A DNA stretch of 53,622 nucleotides from a virus. The notes under the pieces were generated by a model, which saw nothing but the letters and a program-made list of their open reading frames with translations, was not told where the DNA came from and did not search any database. This document shows positions 27,297 through 34,186 of the stretch, in pieces. Position 1 is the stretch's first letter; each line of letters opens with the position of its first letter. The position numbers and the translations under genes were made by a program. The stretch covers positions 1 to 53,622 of the IMG/VR virus record IMGVR_UViG_3300025012_000113. The stretch is one strand, 5' to 3'.

Positions 27297-27654
27297 TAGA
27301 ATCACTCTTTTTCTCTATTGAATTATTTTCTTTCTTTTTGTCAATCGGAGTCACAATCAATAACCACAGAGCGTTAATGCCGAGAGATACGATCCACATT
27401 ATCGTGTAGTTTGTTTCCGTTTTCTTTGGGTCTTTACTGACTAGCGGTTGCATTGGTTCTATTTTTACATCTGCTAATTCGGCAAAAGACTGGATTTTAT
27501 AAGTCTCCATCCAGACTTGACCTGTCCAATGATCTGTTTTCCATTTTATAATCTTATAGTTAGTTGTCTTTGTTGCCGTGTACTCCCAACGGTTAACCCA
27601 TAGCACGATTAGTATTACTGTTATAAAAATAGGCAACAACCATGTTTTTCTCAT
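27289..27654 (-). CDS. membrane protein with two transmembrane segments
   Basis: 121 residues: N-terminal helix LPIFITVILIVLWV (7-20), an extracytoplasmic-sized loop of about 60 residues, a second helix TIMWIVSLGINALWLLIV (85-102), and a basic Ser/Lys tail. GAGGAGGGG ribosome site. Next to a leftward XRE regulator, so it may be expressed from the prophage as an exclusion protein (inference). Confidence 0.65.
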   Translation of the reverse strand: MRKTWLLPIFITVILIVLWVNRWEYTATKTTNYKIIKWKTDHWTGQVWMETYKIQSFAELADVKIEPMQPLVSKDPKKTETNYTIMWIVSLGINALWLLIVTPIDKKKENNSIEKKSDSNG

Positions 27655-27740
27655 AACGACCCCTCCTCATGTCATTTGTATTCAAGGGAGGGGGAAAATA
27701 TCCTTTGATATTCTCTGTCGAAAATTATTAAGTTTTTTAA

Positions 27741-27947
27741 TTATTGTTCCTGCACATATTCAAATAAATCTCCCGGTTGACATTTGAGAATGCGACATAA
27801 CTTATCTATTTGTTCAATCTCAATTCTTTTTGTCGTGCCATGCCAAAACTGGGAAATGGTTCCCGGTCTAATTCCGGTCATTTGGCATAACTGCCTTTGG
27901 TTTATGCGGTGACGACCCATTAATTCTGAAACTTTTACCACTATCAT
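27741..27947 (-). CDS. XRE-family repressor-like protein, 68 aa
   Basis: A single Cro/C1-type helix-turn-helix: INQRQLCQMTGIRPGTISQFWHG is the HTH, followed by the conserved LCRILKCQPGDLFEY, as in short YozG-like/HTH_26 regulators. No oligomerisation domain. Transcribed away from the antirepressor operon; the region between holds inverted repeats overlapping promoter boxes, so mutual control is likely. Confidence 0.8.
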   Translation of the reverse strand: MIVVKVSELMGRHRINQRQLCQMTGIRPGTISQFWHGTTKRIEIEQIDKLCRILKCQPGDLFEYVQEQ

Positions 27948-28010
27948 TATTTTACACCTCCTACCGTATATAGTATATCATCATGCGTTATTATATTGCA
28001 ACTATTTTTT

Positions 28011-28061
28011 AATTATACTACCTTTATCGTATTGACTTATTACCCTTGTGGTAGTATAATT
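28011..28061. promoter_or_regulatory. switch region with consensus promoter and mirrored operator
   Basis: Rightward promoter TTGACT (28032-28037), 17 bases, TATAAT (28055-28060). The 12-base sequence AATTATACTACC (28011-28022) is exactly repeated inverted as GGTAGTATAATT (28050-28061), so a second TATAAT faces left. A further AT-rich element CGTATATAGTATATC lies at about 27965-27979. These are candidate binding sites for the XRE protein. Confidence 0.75.
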
Positions 28062-28099
28062 TATATAGAAGTAATATATATTAGTGAGGTGGAGGGATT

Positions 28100-28384
28100 A
28101 TGCGGGAAAGTTTCAAGGATTGTTTTGCGGAGTTATGCGCTGACAGGTCAGGTAACGCCATAATGGAGGCAAGTAAGGAAGTAGGTTATGGCGAAGTTGT
28201 GGCTAATCTATATTCTATCCGCAATATGATGGAGGAATTAGTAGGACCGAAAAACACAAAGTTGATGACCCAATTATTGGATGCCTATAGCCATAAGCAG
28301 GCACTTGACACTCAGGCGGCATACGAACAGGGTATGCGCGACGGGTTGCGATTGACTAAGATAATGGGAGGTGCTTGCTTATGA
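28100..28384 (+). CDS. hypothetical helical protein, 94 aa
   Basis: First gene behind the 28032 promoter, start after GAGGTGGAGGG. All-helical, with a C-terminal AAYEQGMRDGLRLTKIM that resembles small regulatory or toxin-antitoxin-like helical proteins, without a firm match. Stop overlaps the antirepressor ATG (ATGA). Confidence 0.6.
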   Translation: MRESFKDCFAELCADRSGNAIMEASKEVGYGEVVANLYSIRNMMEELVGPKNTKLMTQLLDAYSHKQALDTQAAYEQGMRDGLRLTKIMGGACL

Positions 28385-29259
28385 GTAGTCAACTTGTTCC
28401 GGTAGAGCAAAAACTAGTCAACTTTAACGGCGCCGATATTATGGCAGTAAAGGCCAATGATGATAAAGTTTACGTTGGTGTGAGTTGGGTGTGTGATGGT
28501 TTAGGTCTTAATGAAAACCAAACTAAGGCACAGAGGGACAAAATAAATAGCGATATTGTACTTTCTAAAGGGGGGCGTAAAATCTCCACCCTTACTAACG
28601 GAGGGAATCAAGAAATATTGGTCCTAGACCTAAACTTCCTACCTCTCTGGTTGGCTAAAATAAACGCCAATATTATCGAGAGCGAAGAAGTACAGGAAAG
28701 ACTTGTCGAATACCAGTTAAGGGCAAAAGACGTTTTAGCAGATGCATTTTTACAGAAGGCCAAATCGCTTCGGCGCAGAATACCCACATGGGACCGCGAA
28801 GCAATGGCAGAAATAAGATTTGCAAAAGAGTTTGCCAGGGCGATAGGAATTAGACCGGAACGTGCGGTTATTCTTGCCATTGCCAGAACCGAGAGAGAAA
28901 CAGGCAGACAATTAACCGACTACAGAAAACTATTACCGGCAGTAAGCGAAGAAGATGCCGAGATACTTACCGCCAGTCAAATAGGAGAACAGTTAGACAT
29001 GAAATCCAGCGTAGTAAACTTATTGTTGGAAGAAATGGGTTTTCAATACGGTATTCGTGAGGCAGGCAAGAAACCTGGGACCGAAAGATTAGTCAAAAGA
29101 AACCCTTGGAAGTTGACTGAGTCAGGCAAAGAATACGGAATGATGCAAGATGCCGCCGCTAACAAATGGGAAGGATTTCAAATACTATGGAAACCTAAAG
29201 TTTTGGATGCTGTTCGTGACTTTCTTTCCAACAAATCTGATACTGAGAAGGAAGTTTAG
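28381..29259 (+). CDS. phage antirepressor, P22_AR_N type
   Basis: 292 residues. ATG 28381 is preferred over TTG 28375 because GGGAGGTG is 9 bases upstream. Residues about 8-120 form the antirepressor N-terminal domain (GADIMAVKANDDKVYVGVSWVCDGLGL, LPLWLAKINANII, ERLVEYQLRAKDVLADAF). The middle is basic and helical; a second winged-helix-like part is near 200-260 (LTASQIGEQLDMKSSVVNLL). Expected to bind and inactivate the repressor during induction. Confidence 0.8.
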   Translation: MSSQLVPVEQKLVNFNGADIMAVKANDDKVYVGVSWVCDGLGLNENQTKAQRDKINSDIVLSKGGRKISTLTNGGNQEILVLDLNFLPLWLAKINANIIESEEVQERLVEYQLRAKDVLADAFLQKAKSLRRRIPTWDREAMAEIRFAKEFARAIGIRPERAVILAIARTERETGRQLTDYRKLLPAVSEEDAEILTASQIGEQLDMKSSVVNLLLEEMGFQYGIREAGKKPGTERLVKRNPWKLTESGKEYGMMQDAAANKWEGFQILWKPKVLDAVRDFLSNKSDTEKEV

Positions 29260-29261
29260 TT

Positions 29262-29330
29262 ATGAGAGATGAAAATATTTTTGTATGTATGGTAGCAATT
29301 TGTATTGTTTTACTAAATAGTGAGGTGTAA
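29262..29330 (+). CDS. possible 22-residue membrane peptide
   Basis: ATG 7 bases after GAAGGAAG. Encodes one hydrophobic stretch (IFVCMVAICIVLL). The stop overlaps the ribosome site of the next gene. Small and uncertain. Confidence 0.35.
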   Translation: MRDENIFVCMVAICIVLLNSEV

Positions 29331-29331
29331 A

Positions 29332-29652
29332 ATGAGAACATTATACGATATTATAACGAGTGCGAAAGACGGAGATATGCCAACGCATGAGGAATGTTAC
29401 TGGGCAATGCTCTGTTACGAATTTATGTTTAACATGGATCATAGAAATTTGTGTGATGAACTTTCGACAGAGAAACCTACTGTTAGTTTTATAAAAAATC
29501 TTAGGCTCGAAAACTCACACAAAATGTATCACAATGCTCTAAATAAATCTCCGAAAGAATATTTAGGAGAAAGCAGAGATCCAAGTAGCGCAGTTTATCA
29601 GAAGTTTAGAAGTATTGGAAATAAAATATTTGACAAGATAATGACCAAATAA
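29332..29652 (+). CDS. hypothetical protein, 106 aa
   Basis: ATG 29332 chosen over GTG 29320 because GTGAGGTG lies 5 bases upstream. Helical, with several Cys and Met residues in CYWAMLCYEFMFNMDHRNLC. No domain recognised. Followed directly by a terminator. Confidence 0.55.
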   Translation: MRTLYDIITSAKDGDMPTHEECYWAMLCYEFMFNMDHRNLCDELSTEKPTVSFIKNLRLENSHKMYHNALNKSPKEYLGESRDPSSAVYQKFRSIGNKIFDKIMTK

Positions 29653-29655
29653 CTA

Positions 29656-29680
29656 GCACCCTCCGGGGTGTTTTTATTTT
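29656..29680 (+). terminator. terminator ending antirepressor operon
   Basis: CACCC (29657-29661) pairs with GGGTG (29666-29670) around TCCG, followed by TTTTTATTTT. Confidence 0.8.
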
Positions 29681-29689
29681 CACCCAATA

Positions 29690-29718
29690 ATGAAAAATTT
29701 TTCACAATATAGTATAAT
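29690..29718 (+). promoter_or_regulatory. promoter for lysis cassette
   Basis: ATGAAA (29690-29695), 17 bases, TATAAT (29713-29718). Weak upstream box, perfect -10. It would start transcription just before the cloverleaf RNA. Confidence 0.5.
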
Positions 29719-29752
29719 TAACTAACAAAACATTTAATCGGAGAACACAAAA

Positions 29753-29814
29753 GTGATGCCCCGCCAACCCAGGAGGGTTTCATAGCGGTGGGTGCGGCAA
29801 CACCCTGGCATCAC
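29753..29814 (+). ncRNA. cloverleaf-like structured leader of the holin mRNA
   Basis: 62 bases form a three-way junction: P1 GTGATGCC (29753-29760) with GGCATCAC (29807-29814), all 8 pairs; P2 CCGC (29761-29764) with GCGG (29785-29788), capped by AACCC-AGGA-GGGTT; P3 GGGTG (29790-29794) with CACCC (29801-29805). It lies between the promoter and the holin start. The P2 cap contains an AGGAGG, so folding could hide or expose a ribosome site. I do not recognise a named riboswitch class. Confidence 0.7.
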
Positions 29815-29853
29815 ACCAACATTATACCACAAAAACCCCAGGAGGTGATACCT

Positions 29854-30057
29854 TTGGGCGACAACGACGAAATTGTTCGTCTACAGGAGCAAGTAAAAAC
29901 TCTTTTCTCTAACCAGAAAGACCTAAAAGAAATGTTCGAGGGAGTGATTAATAAGTTGGACGAGATGCAGAAGTCTTTTCAAAATCGGTTGCCGCCGTGG
30001 GCTACTGCCGTTATTAGCATACTAACTGCTGCCTGCGGTTGGCTGGCCGGGAGGTAA
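29854..30057 (+). CDS. XhlA-like holin or lysis membrane protein
   Basis: 67 residues from TTG; chosen over GTG 29788 because AGGAGGTGA lies 8 bases before it and the GTG would sit inside the cloverleaf. A coiled coil (about 5-45, DEIVRLQEQVKTLF ... INKLDEMQKS) is followed by one transmembrane helix (WATAVISILTAACGWLAG), the layout of haemolysin XhlA-type proteins. Followed by amidase, so a role in lysis is likely. Confidence 0.65.
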   Translation: MGDNDEIVRLQEQVKTLFSNQKDLKEMFEGVINKLDEMQKSFQNRLPPWATAVISILTAACGWLAGR

Positions 30058-30061
30058 GGAT

Positions 30062-30349
30062 ATGCTAAATAAAGGTCAATGCAGGATATGTGCGGTATGT
30101 ATTATTTTGGGCTTAATAGTCACATCTCTCATGTATTTCAACTTCCAAAAGCAAGACATTAACCAGCTAACCGACAATCAACTCAGGTCAGAATTAGTCG
30201 AGATTAAGGGCATAGGGACTGTTACGGCAGAAAAGGTAGTCAACTACCGGGCAGCGCATAAACCCATCACTATAGGCGAACTAGACGAAATTAAAGGCAT
30301 CGGAGATAAGCGGTTAGCGTTAATCAAGAAGAAATTTAAGGATTACTAA
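30062..30349 (+). CDS. membrane-anchored helix-hairpin-helix protein, ComEA-like
   Basis: 95 residues. An N-terminal membrane segment (AVCIILGLIVTSLMYF, about 11-26) and then a double helix-hairpin-helix (ELVEIKGIGTVTAEKVVNYR and ELDEIKGIGDKRLALIKKKF), the ComEA DNA-binding domain. Unusual between a holin and an amidase. It might hold or bring DNA at the membrane (inference). Confidence 0.75.
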   Translation: MLNKGQCRICAVCIILGLIVTSLMYFNFQKQDINQLTDNQLRSELVEIKGIGTVTAEKVVNYRAAHKPITIGELDEIKGIGDKRLALIKKKFKDY

Positions 30350-30362
30350 GGAGGTGGTTTAA

Positions 30363-30948
30363 ATGCCACGATTCAAGTTAGTTCTTGATCCTGGTCATTA
30401 ACGGCGGTTTAGATTCTGGAGCCATAGGCAATGGTCTATTAGAAAAAAACCTAAACTGGGTAGTCGCTAATATTATCAAGGATAAACTATCTAAATATGA
30501 CGTTGACGTAATCATCCTGCAACCATCCTGCACGAACCCCCGGTCAACATCATCGGACGAAATGACTTTGCCGGCCAAGGAAGCAATACGAATGAAAGCA
30601 GATTTCTTCCTCAGTATCCACACAAATGCCGGTGGAGGTACTGGGTTTGAGAGTTTCGTACACAACAAGGCAGGCATAACCACGGACATAATACGCGGCG
30701 TTATACACGGCAACACTGCACCCGTATTCACCAGAAATAACATGCCCGACCGGGGCAAGAAACGAGCTAACTTCTATGTGTTAAGAAAGATGCAGGAGGC
30801 AGGCATCCCGGCCATGCTGATAGAAAACGGGTTTATCGACAATAAGAAGGATGCGGAAAAGCTGAAAGATTCCGTATTTCTCAATAAGTTGGCCAACGAG
30901 ATCGCTTATGGAATCGTCATGGCTTTTGAATTGAAAGTGAGGGCTTAA
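30363..30948 (+). pseudogene. N-acetylmuramoyl-L-alanine amidase with frameshift
   Basis: ATG 30363 with AAGGAGGTGG upstream gives MPRFKLVLDPGH and then a TAA at 30399. The rest is in another frame: GGLDSGAIG, LLEKNLNW (Glu ligand), FFLSIHTNAGG (His ligand) and MLIENGFIDN (catalytic Glu), the full Amidase_3 pattern. Removing one T at about 30398-30399 restores DPGH-N-GGLDSG. The break is next to the first zinc His. Either a mutation inactivating the endolysin or a sequencing error. A fragment could start at TTG 30385 but would lack the first ligand. Confidence 0.8.
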
Positions 30949-30949
30949 G

Positions 30950-31270
30950 ATGATAACAACATTATTCTTTCTAATCGCCCTACATTTCATAGCAGACTTT
31001 CCGCTGCAGGGTGAATTTCTGGCTAACATGAAGGGTAAATTTGACTACCTGCTTTTCTCTCATGCGTTTATGTGGTCCGGCGTAATATCTGCCGGACTTA
31101 TTTATTTTAGCTTATTCGCATGATGGAAGGTTGCTATGTTGCTAATAGGTCACTTCTTCATTGACAGATGGAAGACTAGAAAAGAAGATAAAACATTTGC
31201 ACTAACGAAGGATTTATGGATTGACCAAAGTCTACATTTGGGGCAGTTAATTATTTGCCTAATAAAATAG
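30950..31270 (+). pseudogene. DUF3307-like membrane protein with internal TGA
   Basis: Reading from ATG 30950: LHFIADFPLQGEFLANMKGK, then SHAFMWSGVISAGLIYF, a TGA at 31121-31123 (codon 58), then WKVAMLLIGHFFIDRWK and LWIDQSLHLGQLIICLIK to TAG 31268. The parts before and after the stop are both conserved features of the DUF3307 family (HFIADF at the start, HFxIDRWK, WIDQxxH at the end). TGA may replace a Trp codon. Function in the family is unknown. Confidence 0.75.
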
Positions 31271-31281
31271 GAGGTACGACA

Positions 31282-31497
31282 ATGAAAAAAGAATTCACTA
31301 AAATGGACTGGTTTTTTGCGGCATGTATGGCTGTTTGTTTGGCTACATACCTATACACCTGTCTAGCAGGTAAACCATTAGACAGCATAAGAGAGTTGAT
31401 ATTCATTTTCGGCACAAGCATAGGTCTAGCTGCTGGCGGTAGATTCTTGGTTGGCTCAGAAATGAATAAGGATACTGACAAAACGGAAAAACTATAA
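31282..31497 (+). CDS. small membrane protein in lysis cassette
   Basis: 71 residues; ATG 31282 chosen because AGGAGGT is 8 bases before it. Two hydrophobic helices (WFFAACMAVCLATYLYTCL and LIFIFGTSIGLAAGGRFLV) with a charged tail; pinholin-like size. Last gene before the terminator at 31514. Confidence 0.65.
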   Translation: MKKEFTKMDWFFAACMAVCLATYLYTCLAGKPLDSIRELIFIFGTSIGLAAGGRFLVGSEMNKDTDKTEKL

Positions 31498-31513
31498 TAC
31501 GCGAATTAACTTC

Positions 31514-31565
31514 AACCCCGGAACTTGTGAGTATTCCTTACAGGTTGCCGGGGTTTTTATTTTAT
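31514..31565 (+). terminator. terminator closing the lysis operon
   Basis: AACCCCGG (31514-31521) pairs with CCGGGGTT (31548-31555), with an inner stem ACTTGT/ACAGGT, followed by TTTATTTTATTTT. Confidence 0.85.
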
Positions 31566-31673
31566 TTTACGAACTATTGTTCTCGACATGAATGTCGGTA
31601 CCAAAATTGCGGAAATAAAAAAGCAGTCCTGGTTAACTGTCCGGAATTTCCGGATGGTTGCCGGGGTTTTTAT
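31543..31673 (+). repeat. 18-bp repeat of the terminator right arm
   Basis: GGTTGCCGGGGTTTTTAT occurs at 31543-31560 and again at 31656-31673. The second copy has lost the matching left arm and is preceded instead by the hairpin TCCGG-AATTT-CCGGA (31640-31654). The interval 31566-31655 has no gene. Confidence 0.7.
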
Positions 31674-31675
31674 GT

Positions 31676-32044
31676 TTAAATATTGGTCAATGTCTTAGGT
31701 TTTTTTACACTAAAATCAAAATGGTGATATTTTTTAGATTTTTCCTGCTGCTCATATATAGATAGCAATTCTTTTCCGTTATAGACATAATCCCTAAAAG
31801 CATACATAACGCGAAGCATATTGCTAGGATATACAATGCAGTCTATATTTTTTACGTCAAAGCAAAATTGCAATACGTTTAATGATATTTTATTATAGTT
31901 AACTAAAACATCTTCTGCAATATCTCTATATGGAACATATTTATCATCGTTAGATTTATTACAGAAATCTATAAATCTAACCAAACTATCAGTTAATGTT
32001 TTAATATATGCGTCTTTATTTTGCTTATTTATTCTTATTTTCAT
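31676..32044 (-). CDS. orphan hypothetical protein, 122 aa
   Basis: ATG after GGAGATAATGGC. AT-rich and Lys/Asn/Tyr-rich compared with its neighbours, all-helical, no motif recognised. It lies just downstream of the large structured RNA on the same strand but beyond its terminator. Composition suggests a recent acquisition. Confidence 0.6.
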   Translation of the reverse strand: MKIRINKQNKDAYIKTLTDSLVRFIDFCNKSNDDKYVPYRDIAEDVLVNYNKISLNVLQFCFDVKNIDCIVYPSNMLRVMYAFRDYVYNGKELLSIYEQQEKSKKYHHFDFSVKKPKTLTNI

Positions 32045-32067
32045 ACGCCATTATCTCCTTTATACGG

Positions 32068-32568
32068 TAAAACAAAACTCCCCCGGTTAGAGAGAGTTTT
32101 GCCCGACAGGTCACACCTCACGCGCAGAAGTAACGATTACTGCCGTTAATCCTCAACGCCCTGCATTGCGTCTCTTGGACAATTGGTAGATATGCTTTGA
32201 GTGGGTAAGGAATTAAACCCTACAAATGCCTGGCACTAGCAACCATGCTCTATGTCCGAATCGAAACGGACTCACTTCCAGGTCTTAGATATAGCGTCAC
32301 TCTTTGCGCCTCCACCCAATCTACCTTCTATCCGACACAAAACCATGAATTGATTCATGTTGCAGTAATGTCGGATTTTAAATGCCCTAATCACCTAGTC
32401 CTTGATATAAACCAAGGGATGTAGTGATAGTGGCATTAATAAGCGGACAAGGACTCGAACCTTGCAATTCCATCTGCGCCCTTCCGAACCGGGACAACAA
32501 AAGCCCACGCCCACAGATTTCTCACCGTACCCCACGGTTTTAACGATACCACTCTGTCACCGCTTACT
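32068..32568 (-). ncRNA. large structured non-coding RNA, about 500 nt
   Basis: No reading frame, but dense helices. Closing stem of domain I 32438-32446/32560-32568; hairpins 32524-32538 and 32448-32464, the latter with a tRNA-like T-loop (TTCGAGT). Domain II nested stems 32381-32386/32432-32437, 32390-32394/32424-32428 and 32400-32404/32413-32417. Domain III 32330-32337/32369-32376 with inner 32344-32350/32353-32359. Domain IV closed by 32185-32191/32319-32325 and containing 32229-32233/32278-32282, a second T-loop hairpin 32254-32271 and 32205-32210/32218-32223. The 3' end is an intrinsic terminator (32074-32080/32094-32100, T-run beyond). A promoter abuts the 5' end. Size and style recall the ROOL/GOLLD class of large ornate phage RNAs; class membership is not shown. 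Confidence 0.85.
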
Positions 32569-32571
32569 CAT

Positions 32572-32600
32572 ATTATACTACCATCAAGCAGGAAAAACAA
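32572..32600 (-). promoter_or_regulatory. promoter of the large RNA
   Basis: On the minus strand TTGTTT (32600-32595), 17 bases, TATAAT (32577-32572). Transcription would begin near 32565, at the first bases of the closing stem. Confidence 0.8.
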
Positions 32601-32756
32601 CCCACGATGGCGAATAATATAATAACTCCAACAAATCTAACATGAGAGGCAGGTGACATCCTCCTTACTTCAATCTTTTTAACACATTAGCGATTTACCC
32701 GGTCGGTAGTCATTGCCCGACAGGAAACTTCTAGTAGTGTACTCAATAATTATTCC

Positions 32757-32783
32757 AAGACCTCCCGAAGGTCTTATTTTTTT
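32757..32783 (+). terminator. rightward terminator shielding the RHH operon
   Basis: AAGACCT (32757-32763) pairs with AGGTCTT (32769-32775), loop CCCGA, then ATTTTTTT. No rightward gene lies just before it. The 150 bases 32601-32756 hold no convincing gene; a 28-codon leftward hydrophobic frame there has its ATG directly abutting AAGGAGG and is doubtful. Confidence 0.8.
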
Positions 32784-32792
32784 GTCCTTTAT

Positions 32793-32825
32793 TTTGCGGT
32801 ATAAATTTACCGTTTGCGGTATAAA
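32793..32825 (+). repeat. 13-bp direct repeats, likely RHH operator
   Basis: TTTGCGGTATAAA at 32793-32805 and 32813-32825, start-to-start distance 20 bases (about two helix turns), ending 5 bases before the -35 box of the RHH promoter. Ribbon-helix-helix repressors commonly bind tandem sites like this to control themselves. Confidence 0.7.
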
Positions 32826-32830
32826 AAGTA

Positions 32831-32859
32831 TTTACTTAGCAATATAACTATTGTATAAT
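32831..32859 (+). promoter_or_regulatory. promoter of RHH operon
   Basis: TTTACT (32831-32836), 17 bases, TATAAT (32854-32859), 17 bases before the RHH start codon. Confidence 0.8.
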
Positions 32860-32876
32860 ATTCTAGGAGGTGCGAT

Positions 32877-33017
32877 ATGAAAAAATCCGTAACATATACC
32901 ATTGACGAGGAAGTTATTGAGAGATTAAAGAAACTCTCGGATAAAACGATGATACCTCAGACTAGACTTGTTCAGAAGGCTATTGAGGAATTATTGAAGA
33001 AGGAGGAAGCCAATTGA
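32877..33017 (+). CDS. ribbon-helix-helix regulator, 46 aa
   Basis: ATG after TAGGAGGTG. KKSVTYTIDEEVIERLKKLS gives the N-terminal strand and first helix, and MIPQTRLVQKAIEELLKKE the second helix of a CopG/Arc-type RHH fold. Minimal length, so it dimerises without extra domains. Tandem repeats upstream are its probable operator. Its stop overlaps the next start. Confidence 0.8.
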   Translation: MKKSVTYTIDEEVIERLKKLSDKTMIPQTRLVQKAIEELLKKEEAN

Positions 33018-33523
33018 GGAGAGAGTATTTAACGTTAGCACTACATTATGATTTTCTTGCAGAGATATTACCTTATTTAGAAGATAGGGCAATATATGTC
33101 GGATACGGACTTGCTTTACCTGACGATCCGCACGATTTTACCCCTGATTTAGAATGTTGCACAACTAAGGAGATTTATAATTGGCATAACGATAAAATAA
33201 AATTTAATAATGGACAACAGAGTGAAATGTCTGGCAAGTGGGGCATAGGTACTTATATTTATCGTGACAACCATTATATCAGGCTAGTTGAACGGGTTAA
33301 GAAGTTTTTAGAACTTTGGGACTGCGTTTCGGTGAAGGAACTTGATTTAAGATTGCCTGAGGGAGAAGAATCAATAAGCCAATTTTGCTTTACTTGCCAA
33401 GGTTTTGAGTGGTGTAAGCGGGCAGTCAATGTGGGTAAATTAAATTACGTGGGCAGTATAAATAAAGATCAGTTAATTGGGTTGATAGTTACTAAACCCA
33501 AGAAAAAGAAGGAGGAAAAGTAA
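33014..33523 (+). CDS. hypothetical protein, 169 aa
   Basis: TTG start overlapping the RHH stop, with AAGGAGGAAG upstream. Mixed fold; contains a C-terminal cluster QFCFTCQGFEWCKR and a Lys-rich end. No known family. Translationally coupled in the RHH operon. Confidence 0.55.
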   Translation: MRREYLTLALHYDFLAEILPYLEDRAIYVGYGLALPDDPHDFTPDLECCTTKEIYNWHNDKIKFNNGQQSEMSGKWGIGTYIYRDNHYIRLVERVKKFLELWDCVSVKELDLRLPEGEESISQFCFTCQGFEWCKRAVNVGKLNYVGSINKDQLIGLIVTKPKKKKEEK

Positions 33524-33524
33524 A

Positions 33525-33935
33525 TTGAACATATTTGAATTTGCGGCAATACTAAATGGAAGAGAAATGGGAAAAGAGATTACTAAAGAAGAAGAATTGC
33601 AGGCTAAAGAACTTGGTTTTGTTGTTATTTTCGGCTATTCAGACGATCATGCAGAACTGAGAGGTTTTATTTATGATGAAGTTGGTTGCTATAATGGAGG
33701 GGAAATTTTACTTAATAAGGACGGTCTATTTGAAGATTGCGAGTGTGAATGTAAATATTCCCTAATAGCTAAAAAGAAAACTAGGTCCATTAAAGTTATT
33801 TGCAATAAAGGAAAATATTTTTGGACTTACGAAACATCTATTCCCCATGCCACATTTGATGTTTTTGAGGATGGACAACCGTGGTGCGAAGGGATTGTTT
33901 TTGACATCAAAGAAATAGAGAAGGAGGAAAAGTAA
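33525..33935 (+). CDS. conserved phage protein, NIFEFAAILNGRE family
   Basis: 136 residues from TTG after AAGGAGGAAAAG. The segment ITKEEELQAKELGFVVIFGYSDDHAELRG is a pattern I recognise from many Bacillota phage genomes, always uncharacterised. Acidic Cys triplet CECECK in the middle. Confidence 0.65.
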   Translation: MNIFEFAAILNGREMGKEITKEEELQAKELGFVVIFGYSDDHAELRGFIYDEVGCYNGGEILLNKDGLFEDCECECKYSLIAKKKTRSIKVICNKGKYFWTYETSIPHATFDVFEDGQPWCEGIVFDIKEIEKEEK

Positions 33936-34139
33936 TTGACCATAGACACAATCAACGGTATAACTTTCTTGACCGGAATGTTTTTTGGCGGTCTAACTCC
34001 CGTATTAATTTTATCCAGACTTTCTTATGAAAGAAGTTTTTTTAAAAATATGGCTATTGCTTGGGGTTGCGGAGTTCCGGCAGGTGCGTTAATTAATTAT
34101 GGAATTGCTCTGTTAATGCTTAAATATGCCGTTCAGTAA
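33936..34139 (+). CDS. small membrane protein, 67 aa
   Basis: TTG start with the same AAGGAGGAAAAGTAA leader as the preceding gene. Two hydrophobic helices (GITFLTGMFFGGLTPVLIL and AWGCGVPAGALINYGIALLML). Confidence 0.55.
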   Translation: MTIDTINGITFLTGMFFGGLTPVLILSRLSYERSFFKNMAIAWGCGVPAGALINYGIALLMLKYAVQ

Positions 34140-34186
34140 AGGAGGACACTGACTCTGAGGAAGAAAGAAATAATCATATTAAAGAA

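Noticed and set aside
30950-31270. TGA read as Trp (alternative genetic code)
   Set aside because: Other genes in the window end in TGA (for example 28384 and 34318), so recoding is not general.
32441-32565. A tRNA gene on the minus strand with a T-loop (GGTTCGAGTCC) and acceptor-like stem
   Set aside because: Length of 125 bases, no U before the putative anticodon, a five-base loop in the anticodon-like hairpin and a mismatch at the acceptor base. Better explained as domain I of the large RNA.
32601-32680. 28-codon leftward hydrophobic frame starting in the RNA promoter region
   Set aside because: Its ATG touches the AAGGAGG with no spacing and its end overlaps the RNA promoter; support is too weak.
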